Shown here one piece after another: positions 5,309 through 10,623 of a stretch of 10,623 nucleotides of DNA. The translations under genes were made by a program, and so were the position numbers. The stretch spans positions 1 through 10,623 of the forward strand of contig JACKBK010000069.1 of NCBI GenBank assembly GCA_020634555.1, read 5' to 3'. The notes under the pieces were generated by a model. It made no database searches, was not told where the DNA came from, and saw only the letters and a program-made list of their open reading frames with translations. Source of the stretch: Caldilineae bacterium. Lineage in GTDB: Bacteria; Chloroflexota; Anaerolineae; JAAEKA01. Position 1 is the first letter of the stretch. Each line of letters begins with the position of its first letter.

Positions 5309-7642
5309 TCAAGTTGCCTTGGTCGATCGGCGCCCGGTTGGTGCGCATCTTTGCCTCTGGGCCAGGGCTGCGCCGACTGCTAGCGCCGCTGCCGGCAGTG
5401 CCATCAGGAGCCAGATCGAAACCGAAGGAGCGCCGGCATCACCGGCTTGTAGCGCAGCCAGCGTGACCACGGTCGGTTCCTCCAGGTCCAGCTTCGATAC
5501 GAAGGCGTCGTCATCACCGTTGAAGGTTGGATCGAAGGCGCCAGGCGTGATGGGGAAGTCGCCGGAATTTGTGCGGCCTGTTACAGTAACGCGGCCTGCC
5601 CCGTCCACGGCGATGGCGAGGCCCTCGTCGTGGTTGCGGCCACCCAGGTAGGTGGCGTAGTCGAGCATGCTGCCGGTTGCGTTCAGTCTGGCAACGAAAG
5701 CATCGAAGGTGTAATCGCCGTTGTAGCTGGGGTCGAAGGCGCCCGGCGTGGTGGGGAAGTCGCTGGATCCAGTGCCGCCCGTCACAATGGCGCGGCCCGT
5801 TCCATCCACGGCGATGGCACTGCCGCGGTCGTAGCTGCTGCCGCCCAGGAAGGTGGCGTAGTCGAGCGCGCTGCCGGCCGCGTTCAGCCTGGCTACGAAG
5901 GCGTCGTAACCGCCGTTGTAGCTGGTGTCGAAGGCGCCCGGTGTGGTGGGGAAGTCGCTGGAATATGTGTAGCCCGTCACGATGGCGCGACCCGTCCCGT
6001 CTACGGCGACGGCGTGGCCCTCTTCGTCGTCGCTGCCGCCCAGGAAAGTCGCATAGTCGAGCTCACTGCCGGCCGCATTTAGCTTGGCTACAAAGACGTC
6101 GCCGTAGTATCCGCCACCATTATAGCTGGGATCGAAGGCACCCGGCGTGGTGGGGAAGTCGCTGGAATAGGTGACGCCCGTAACAGTAGCACCGCCCGCG
6201 TCGTCGATGGCAACAGCGCGGCCGCCGTCGTAATCGCTACCACCGAGGAAGGTGGCGTAGTCAAGCGCGCTGCCACTCGCGTTCAGCCTGACCACGAAAG
6301 CATCCCAATAACCGCCATTGTAGCTGGGATCGAAGGCACCCGGCGTGGTGGGGAAGTCGCTGGAATTGGTGAAACCAGTCACGATGGCGTCGCCTGTATC
6401 ATCGATGGCAACAGCATCGCCGTTGTCGTGGACGCTGCCGCCCAGAAATGTTGAGTAGTCAAGCGCACTGCCGTCCGCGTTCAGCCTGGCTATGAAGGCG
6501 TCGTAGTAGTCGTTGAAGGTCGGGTCGAAGGCGCCCGGCGTGGTGGGGAAGTCGCTGGAATAGGTGTAACCAGTCATGGTGGCCCGCCCCGCCTCGTCCA
6601 CTGCGACAGCGGTGCCGCCGTCGTCGCTGTTGCTGCTGCCGCCCAGGAAGGTAGCATAATCCAGCGCGCTGCCGGCTGCGTTCAGCCTGGCCACGAAGGC
6701 GTCGCCGCCGAAGCCATTGTAGGTGGGATCGAAGGCGCCGGGTGTGATGGGGAAGTCGCTGGAATTTGTGCGGCCTGTTACCGTGGCGCGGCCCGTCTCG
6801 TCCACTGCGACGGCGTGGCCGTAGTCACTGCGGATACCGCCAAGGAAGGTACTGTAGAGCAGATCGGCCGGATCGTCTGTGGGGGCGCGGGACAATGGGA
6901 ATTGGGCGGCGAAGGGCGCGCTGACCTCGAAGACCTCCAGGCCGCGCTGCCGCGCCCGGGCGTGGGCGGCCGACAGTCCATCCCTGCGTAGCAACTGCAG
7001 GCGCACCTCACCCGCGGCAGTGCTCAGGCGCAGAGTGTCGCCGTCCAGTGTGGCCGCGCCCGCGCCTTCGACTTGAAGGGTTACGGCGTCCAGGTCCGCG
7101 CCCAGCCGGGCAGCCAGCCGTGCGCCCGCGGCGCTGAGCTCCAGGTCGATGCCAGGGTAGAGGTCGACATAGCGCACCCCGCCCCACACAGGCACGCCAG
7201 GATGCCACTGCGCCGGGTCGTTGCTGATGAAGTAGCTGACGGTGGTGGTCAGCGGGTCGAGGGGCTCGATGCGCACGTCCGGGCTGCTGCCAGGGAAGGT
7301 GAGCTTGAGGGCCGTCAGCGGTCGAAGGTCAGGGGTCAGATCAAGCTGTCTCTCTGATTTCTGACCTTCTGTCTCTCTGACTTCTGGCTCTCTGCCCACC
7401 ACCAGCCAGATAGCATCCTGCGCCAGCCAGGTGGTGCCTGCGCCGAGCGGCGATCCCCAGACCTGGAAGCGGGCGGCGTCCGGCCACTGGCCGGCGTTTT
7501 CGATGATCAACGTGGAGCCGCTGGACGTCGCGGGTGTAGCAGCGGCTTGCGCGGCGACTGGCTGGGCAGTTGACGCTGATGCTCCCGACGCCAGCAGCGC
7601 GAGGAGCAGTAGACCGGTGAGCAGAAATCGTTGGGTGGACAT
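5309..7642 (-). CDS. SBBP seven-repeat beta-propeller surface protein (complete paralogue)
   Basis: This is a 777-residue protein. The ATG at 7642 follows AGGAGG by 6 bases and starts a clear signal peptide (MSTQRFLLTGLLLLALLA, cut near residue 33); a GTG 33 codons upstream is discarded. Residues about 45-255 hold the N-terminal domain usual in SBBP proteins: IIENAGQW (46-53), YFISNDPAQWH (137-147), VWGGVRYVDLYPGIDLE (152-168). Seven repeats of about 65 residues follow from residue 261 to about 718. Each has the pattern LDYATFLGG, AVAVD..GRA.VTG.T.SSDFP.TPGAFDP.YNGG and DAFVARLNAAGS. This fits PF06739 SBBP blades and probably one seven-bladed propeller. After LDLEEPT there is a single hydrophobic segment (VSIWLLMALPAAALAVGAALA) and a basic tail ending RRSTKAT, which suggests membrane anchoring. 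Function is unknown; adhesion or protein binding at the envelope is inference. Confidence 0.9.
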   Translation of the reverse strand: MSTQRFLLTGLLLLALLASGASASTAQPVAAQAAATPATSSGSTLIIENAGQWPDAARFQVWGSPLGAGTTWLAQDAIWLVVGREPEVRETEGQKSERQLDLTPDLRPLTALKLTFPGSSPDVRIEPLDPLTTTVSYFISNDPAQWHPGVPVWGGVRYVDLYPGIDLELSAAGARLAARLGADLDAVTLQVEGAGAATLDGDTLRLSTAAGEVRLQLLRRDGLSAAHARARQRGLEVFEVSAPFAAQFPLSRAPTDDPADLLYSTFLGGIRSDYGHAVAVDETGRATVTGRTNSSDFPITPGAFDPTYNGFGGDAFVARLNAAGSALDYATFLGGSSNSDDGGTAVAVDEAGRATMTGYTYSSDFPTTPGAFDPTFNDYYDAFIARLNADGSALDYSTFLGGSVHDNGDAVAIDDTGDAIVTGFTNSSDFPTTPGAFDPSYNGGYWDAFVVRLNASGSALDYATFLGGSDYDGGRAVAIDDAGGATVTGVTYSSDFPTTPGAFDPSYNGGGYYGDVFVAKLNAAGSELDYATFLGGSDDEEGHAVAVDGTGRAIVTGYTYSSDFPTTPGAFDTSYNGGYDAFVARLNAAGSALDYATFLGGSSYDRGSAIAVDGTGRAIVTGGTGSSDFPTTPGAFDPSYNGDYTFDAFVARLNATGSMLDYATYLGGRNHDEGLAIAVDGAGRVTVTGRTNSGDFPITPGAFDPTFNGDDDAFVSKLDLEEPTVVTLAALQAGDAGAPSVSIWLLMALPAAALAVGAALAQRQRCAPTGRRSTKAT
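5488..6862 (-). repeat. Coding tandem repeat array 1 (seven SBBP units)
   Basis: Seven direct repeats of about 195-205 bases are visible at DNA level. The blocks GGGAAGTCGCTGGAA and GGTGGCGTAGTCGAG recur once per unit. Units differ mainly just after the LGG codons and in the short stretch between YNG and DAFV. The strong DNA identity between units suggests recent duplication or gene conversion. Confidence 0.85.
7313..7394 (-). repeat. Heptanucleotide-repeat tract inside the SBBP coding sequence, copy 1
   Basis: On the minus strand four degenerate heptamers run TCTGACC, CCTGACC, TTCGACC, GCTGACG. Before them lies a purine-rich stretch of related units (CAGAAGT, CAGAGAG and similar). A segment of about 22 bases, CTGTCTCTCTGA followed by TTCTG on the plus strand, occurs twice in a row. 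It is translated in frame as EPEVRETEGQKSERQ and onwards, inside an otherwise conserved domain. Confidence 0.6.
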
Positions 7643-7752
7643 GGTTGACCTCCTTGATGCGAAACCAGATTGGCGTAGGTATACTTGGTGGACGTCTGCT
7701 CGGTGGGCAGAGACGGGGTGTGGCTGAGAGTGACCTTGCACAGGACTACTCC

Positions 7753-7781
7753 TTGGCGTTCAGGGGTCGAAAGGTTATAAT
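7753..7781 (+). promoter_or_regulatory. Promoter of the toxin-antitoxin operon
   Basis: TTGGCG (7753-7758), a 17-base spacer and a perfect TATAAT (7776-7781) lie 38 bases before the GTG start of the DUF4258 gene. Spacing and -10 are ideal for a housekeeping sigma factor. No clear operator palindrome overlaps it. Confidence 0.65.
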
Positions 7782-7819
7782 CTCTTTGTGGTCAACAACT
7801 GGCTGGATTGGAGCGGATC

Positions 7820-8140
7820 GTGAGTGTGCCATTTCTAGAGGTCGTTCGCAACGCTGGTCGTAGGCGTATTCTCTATCTGCCGCATGCGCTGGATGCAATG
7901 AACTCGCCGGCCGAGCTGATCACCACAGAGGAAGTGCGGCAAGCCATCTTCCACGGCCAGATCATCGAAGACTATCCCGAGGATGTTCGTGGTCACAGTT
8001 GTCTCGTACTTGGTACAGGCAACCGCCAGCGACCTGTTCACGTCGTGTGTTCGCCAAAGGATGGGTTTCTCGCCATCATTACGGTGTATGTGCCTGATGA
8101 ACGTCGCTGGCAGGCCGACTGGAAAACGCGCAAGGTATAA
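7820..8140 (+). CDS. DUF4258 protein, probable toxin of a type II toxin-antitoxin pair
   Basis: This is a 106-residue protein. I choose the GTG at 7820 since GGAG lies 6 bases upstream; a TTG four codons earlier lacks a ribosome site. The sequence matches the DUF4258 pattern known beside YgiT-type zinc-finger genes. It has a mid helix TTEEVRQAIFHGQIIEDYPED (about 35-55), then SCLVLGTG (60-67), RPVHVVCS (71-78) and the ending ITVYVPDERRWQADWKTRK (87-105). DUF4258 proteins are generally thought to be RelE/HigB-like, so an mRNA-cleaving role is plausible. No catalytic residues are proven here; His74 and the Arg/Trp/Lys residues near the end are candidates. It lies 18 bases before the antitoxin gene. 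Its order, toxin first, is that of mqsRA-like pairs. GC is lower than in the flanking surface genes, which hints at separate acquisition. Confidence 0.85.
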   Translation: MSVPFLEVVRNAGRRRILYLPHALDAMNSPAELITTEEVRQAIFHGQIIEDYPEDVRGHSCLVLGTGNRQRPVHVVCSPKDGFLAIITVYVPDERRWQADWKTRKV

Positions 8141-8158
8141 AAACAACGGAGGCAAAGT

Positions 8159-8380
8159 ATGAACTGTCCTCATTGCCAGGGTCAGTTGAGAGCTGGAAAG
8201 GCCAGCTACACGATCAACCGCAACGGATATCACCTGATCATCGACGATGTACCTGCCTTGGTCTGCGAGCAGTGCCAGGAACCTCTGTTTACGGAGGATG
8301 CGGTGCGTCTGGTTCAGCAGATGATTCGCAGTCTTGACACGCGGCGCCAGGAGTTGAACCTCATTCCAGTAGCGGTTTGA
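8159..8380 (+). CDS. YgiT-type (MqsA N-terminal-like) zinc-finger antitoxin
   Basis: This is a 73-residue protein with ATG at 8159 and GGAGG 6 bases upstream. Two CxxC pairs, Cys3-Cys6 (CPHC) and Cys36-Cys39 (CEQC), frame a short beta region and form the zinc site of the YgiT/MqsA N-terminal domain. A helix follows (TEDAVRLVQQMIRSLDTRRQ). There is no C-terminal HTH DNA-binding domain as in E. coli MqsA (131 residues), so this is the short form. It probably neutralises the DUF4258 partner by direct binding and may regulate the operon poorly or not at all. It is co-transcribed with the upstream gene. Confidence 0.85.
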   Translation: MNCPHCQGQLRAGKASYTINRNGYHLIIDDVPALVCEQCQEPLFTEDAVRLVQQMIRSLDTRRQELNLIPVAV

Positions 8381-8412
8381 TCTGCTCTCAAGGAGCATGT
8401 AGTCGATCATCT

Positions 8413-8447
8413 GGCCATGAGTGACAGTGTCATGTGCTCTCATGGCC
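8413..8447 (+). terminator. Candidate terminator hairpin after the toxin-antitoxin operon
   Basis: GGCCATGAG (8413-8421) pairs with CTCATGGCC (8439-8447). The loop holds a small palindrome TGACAGTGTCA. It lies 33 bases past the antitoxin stop. There is no T-run afterwards, so function as a terminator is uncertain. Confidence 0.4.
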
Positions 8448-8454
8448 GGTCTTC

Positions 8455-8488
8455 AGGAGTAGCAGTCATTTCAAGGACTGCCACTCCT
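8455..8488 (-). terminator. Hairpin of 3' module, copy C (after the partial SBBP gene)
   Basis: The arms 8455-8469 and 8474-8488 pair with two mismatches, the most decayed of the three copies. It lies 66 bases past the SBBP stop and directly beside the convergent toxin-antitoxin hairpin, so the two operons end back to back here. Confidence 0.45.
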
Positions 8489-8553
8489 TTTGGTCTAGCC
8501 ACGCAGGATCAGCGGCAGATGAGACGTAGGGGGGCCTTGTTGTCGTCACGTGA

Positions 8554-10623
8554 TCATGCTGCCTTGGTTGAGCGGCGCCCGGTTGATGCGTTTGTTTGCC
8601 TCGGGGTCAGAGCCGCGCCGATTGATAGTGCCAATGCCAGCAGTGCCATCAAGAGCCAGATCGAAACCGAAGGGATGCCGCCATTGCTGGCTTGCAGCGC
8701 AGCCAGCGTGACCGCGGTCGGTTCCTCCAGGTCCAGCTTCGATATGAAGGCGTCGTCGCCGCCGTTGAAGTTTCGATCGAAAGCGCCCGGCGTGGTAGGG
8801 AAGTCGCTGGAAGTGGTCCAGCCCGTCACGGTGGCGCGGCCTGCCTCGTCCACGGCGACGGCGTTGCCGCAGTCGCTGCCGCTGCCACCCAGGAAGGTGG
8901 CGTAGTCGAGCGCGCTGCCGGCCTCGTTCAGCCTGGCCACGAAGGCGTCGCGGGAGCCGCCGTTGAAGGTTGGGTCGAAGGAGCCGGGCGTGGTGGGGAA
9001 GTCGCTGGAAGAGGTGTAGCCCGTCACGGTGGCGCGGCCCGTCCCGTCCACGGCGACACCAAAACCCCAGTCGTCGTAGATGCCGCCCAGGAAGGTGGCG
9101 TAGTCGAGTGCGCTGCCGGCCGCGTTCAGCCTGGCCACGAAGGCGTCATGCACGCCACCATTGTAGACAGGGTCGAAGGCGCCCGGCGTGGCAGGGAAGT
9201 TGCTGGACCAGGTGTAGCCCGTCACGGTGGCGCGACCTGTTCCGTCTACGGCGACGGCGTAGCCCCGTTCGCTGCTGCTGCCGCCTAAGAAGGTGGCGTA
9301 GTCGAGCGCACTGCCGGCCGCGTTCAATCTGACCACGAAGGCGTCATGCATGCCACCATTGTAGCTAGGGTCGAAGGCGCCGGGCGTGGTGGGGAAGTTG
9401 CTGGAATCGGTGTAGCCCGTCACGGTGGCGCGGCCCGTCTCGTCCACGGCGACGCCGAGGCCGTAGTCGTAGCCACTGCCGCCCAGGAAGGTGGCGTAGT
9501 CGAGCGCGCTGCCGGCCTCGTTCAGCCTGGCCACAAATGCGTCGCCGCCGCCGTTGTAGCTGGGGTCGAAGGCGCCGGGCGTGGCGGGGAAGTCGCTGGA
9601 AGTGGTCTTGCCCGCCACGGTGGCGCGGCCCGTTCCGTCCACAGCGACAGATTCGCTGTAGTCGTAGCCGCTACCGCCCAGATAGGTGGCGTAGTCGAGC
9701 CCGCTGCCGGCCGCGTTCAGCCTGGCCACGAAGGCGTGGAAGCCGAAGCCGTTGTAGCTAGGGTCGAAGGCACCCGGCGTAGTGGGGAAGTCGCTGGAAA
9801 AAGTCCAGCCCGTCACGGTGGCGTCGCCCGTTCCGTTCACGGCGACACCGTAGCCGAAGTCGTCGCTGCTGCCGCCCAGGAAGGTGGCGTAGTCGAGCAT
9901 GCTGCCGGCCGCGTTCAGCCCGGCCACGAAAGTGTCCGAGTCGCCGTTTTTGGTCGGGTCGAAGGCGCCCGGCGTGGTGGGAAAGTCGCTGGAATAGGTG
10001 ACGCCCGTCACAGTGGCGCGGCCCGTCTCGTCCACGGCGACGGCGTAGCCCTCGTCGTCGCCGCTGCCGCCCAGGAAGGTGCTGTAGAGCAGGTCGGCCG
10101 GATCGTCGGCGGGGGCGCGTGGCGCCGGAGAATGGGCGGCGAAGGGTGCGCTGATCTCGAAGACCTCCGGGCCGCGCGGCCACACGTGGGCGTCGGTGGC
10201 CGGGAGCGCGGCCCCGCGCAGCAGCGGCAGGCGCATCTCGCCCGCGGCGGTGCTCAGGCGCAGGGCGTCGCCGTCCAGCGCGGTCGCGCCCGAGCCTTCG
10301 ACCCGCAGCGTTATTGCGTCCAGGTCCGCGCCCGGCCGGGCCGCCAACCGTGCGCCCGCAGCGCCGATCTCCAGGTCGATGCCGGGGTAGAGGTCTACGT
10401 AGCGCACGCCGGCCCACACCGGCACGGCCGGATGCCACTGGTCAGGGTCGTTGCCGATGAAATAGCTGACGGTGGTGGTCAGCGGGTCGAACGGCTCGAT
10501 GCGCACATCTGGATTGCTGCCGGGGAAGGTGAGCTTCAGAGCAGTCAGAGGTCGGAGGTCAGAGGTCAGATCAAGCTGCCTCTCTGTTTTCTGGCCCTCT
10601 GTCTCTCTGACTTCTGGCTCTCC
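8554..10623 (-). CDS. SBBP seven-repeat beta-propeller surface protein (partial, 5' end outside window)
   Basis: The frame is open from the window end to a TGA at 8554, giving 689 visible residues. The apparent start at 10506 is only an internal GTG: the 39 codons before it match residues about 84-122 of the neighbouring paralogue. The start codon and signal peptide are beyond the window. It has the same N-terminal domain (YFIGNDPDQWH, VRYVDLYPGIDLE), then seven repeats of about 65 residues (8728-10092), LDLEEPT, a hydrophobic helix (VSIWLLMALLALALSIGAALT) and a basic tail ending RRSTKAA. It is highly similar to the 5309-7642 protein, so the two arose by tandem duplication. The toxin-antitoxin operon now separates them. 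Function is unknown; envelope-anchored propeller is the structural inference. Confidence 0.88.
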   Translation of the reverse strand, partial: GEPEVRETEGQKTERQLDLTSDLRPLTALKLTFPGSNPDVRIEPFDPLTTTVSYFIGNDPDQWHPAVPVWAGVRYVDLYPGIDLEIGAAGARLAARPGADLDAITLRVEGSGATALDGDALRLSTAAGEMRLPLLRGAALPATDAHVWPRGPEVFEISAPFAAHSPAPRAPADDPADLLYSTFLGGSGDDEGYAVAVDETGRATVTGVTYSSDFPTTPGAFDPTKNGDSDTFVAGLNAAGSMLDYATFLGGSSDDFGYGVAVNGTGDATVTGWTFSSDFPTTPGAFDPSYNGFGFHAFVARLNAAGSGLDYATYLGGSGYDYSESVAVDGTGRATVAGKTTSSDFPATPGAFDPSYNGGGDAFVARLNEAGSALDYATFLGGSGYDYGLGVAVDETGRATVTGYTDSSNFPTTPGAFDPSYNGGMHDAFVVRLNAAGSALDYATFLGGSSSERGYAVAVDGTGRATVTGYTWSSNFPATPGAFDPVYNGGVHDAFVARLNAAGSALDYATFLGGIYDDWGFGVAVDGTGRATVTGYTSSSDFPTTPGSFDPTFNGGSRDAFVARLNEAGSALDYATFLGGSGSDCGNAVAVDEAGRATVTGWTTSSDFPTTPGAFDRNFNGGDDAFISKLDLEEPTAVTLAALQASNGGIPSVSIWLLMALLALALSIGAALTPRQTNASTGRRSTKAA
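8728..10092 (-). repeat. Coding tandem repeat array 2 (seven SBBP units)
   Basis: Seven DNA repeats of about 195 bases carry the same conserved blocks as array 1 and the same unit count. Identity between units is very high around GGCGCCCGGCGTGGTGGGG and GGTGGCGTAGTCGAGC. Differences concentrate after LGG and before DAFV. Confidence 0.85.
10543..10623 (-). repeat. Heptanucleotide-repeat tract, copy 2 (runs off window)
   Basis: The minus strand reads TCTGACC, TCTGACC, TCCGACC, TCTGACT, preceded by a purine-rich stretch as in copy 1. The heptamers are more regular here than in the paralogue. They are translated within the SBBP N-terminal domain. Confidence 0.6.

Noticed and set aside
5630..6174. 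Plus-strand frames with repeated Arg/Trp/Cys-rich or Val/Ala/Gly-rich units opposite the SBBP array
   Set aside because: The periodic peptides are antisense readings of the SBBP repeats; the same happens at 8692-9332.
5488..6862. Regularly spaced repeats that could suggest a CRISPR array
   Set aside because: Units are about 200 bases, coding and in frame, without short repeat/spacer alternation; they are SBBP blades.
7680..7690. AGTATACC as a minus-strand -10 box for the SBBP gene
   Set aside because: No acceptable -35 hexamer lies 16-18 bases upstream, so it is not reported as a promoter.
7643..7741. Extension of the SBBP start upstream to a GTG at 7741
   Set aside because: It adds 33 residues without signal-peptide character, while the ATG at 7642 has AGGAGG at 6 bases and begins a classic signal peptide.

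Overview
The window is GC-rich bacterial DNA, except for lower-GC stretches around the toxin-antitoxin pair and an AT-rich promoter region near 2650-2760. It most resembles a member of the Chloroflexota (Anaerolineae/Caldilineae-like). This is inferred from gene style: long secreted proteins with SBBP propeller repeats, a beta-helix protein with a Thr/Pro-rich linker and a terminal YLPLI-type tail, a DUF6585-like membrane protein and a DUF4258/YgiT-type toxin-antitoxin pair. No rRNA or other taxonomic marker is present, so the assignment is tentative.

All large genes lie on the minus strand. Read in their own direction (high to low coordinates) they are: (1) a partial SBBP seven-repeat surface protein cut by the window end (8554-10623); (2) a complete paralogue of it (5309-7642); (3) a secreted right-handed beta-helix protein with a carbohydrate-binding-like module (3268-5169); (4) a broken alpha/beta-hydrolase that keeps only its N-terminal anchor and its C-terminal Asp/His segment (2767-3199); (5) a two-TM, PH-like DUF6585-type protein (1607-2461); and (6) a large exported protein with a Vps62-like domain that runs into a transmembrane segment with a PrsW-type YEKEP motif and is cut by the window start (1-1510). 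Genes 5 and 6 look co-transcribed from an AT-rich promoter region near 2700. A two-gene type II toxin-antitoxin operon (7820-8380, plus strand) with its own promoter sits between the two SBBP paralogues.

Genes 1-3 encode predicted cell-surface or secreted proteins. They share a 3' module: a short coding remnant for a (Y/H)LPLI(L/M) tail, then a TAG stop, then a long inverted repeat. The module occurs three times (near 3228-3290, 5201-5265 and 8455-8515). In the beta-helix gene the tail is in frame. Behind the two SBBP genes it is out of frame, because those genes stop earlier after a C-terminal membrane segment. The SBBP paralogues also share a heptanucleotide-repeat tract inside their coding sequence.

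The most unusual items are the Vps62-like/PrsW-like fusion, the thrice-repeated 3' tail-plus-hairpin module, the two near-identical seven-repeat arrays and the heptamer tract read as protein. Nothing here can be declared a proven new system from sequence alone.
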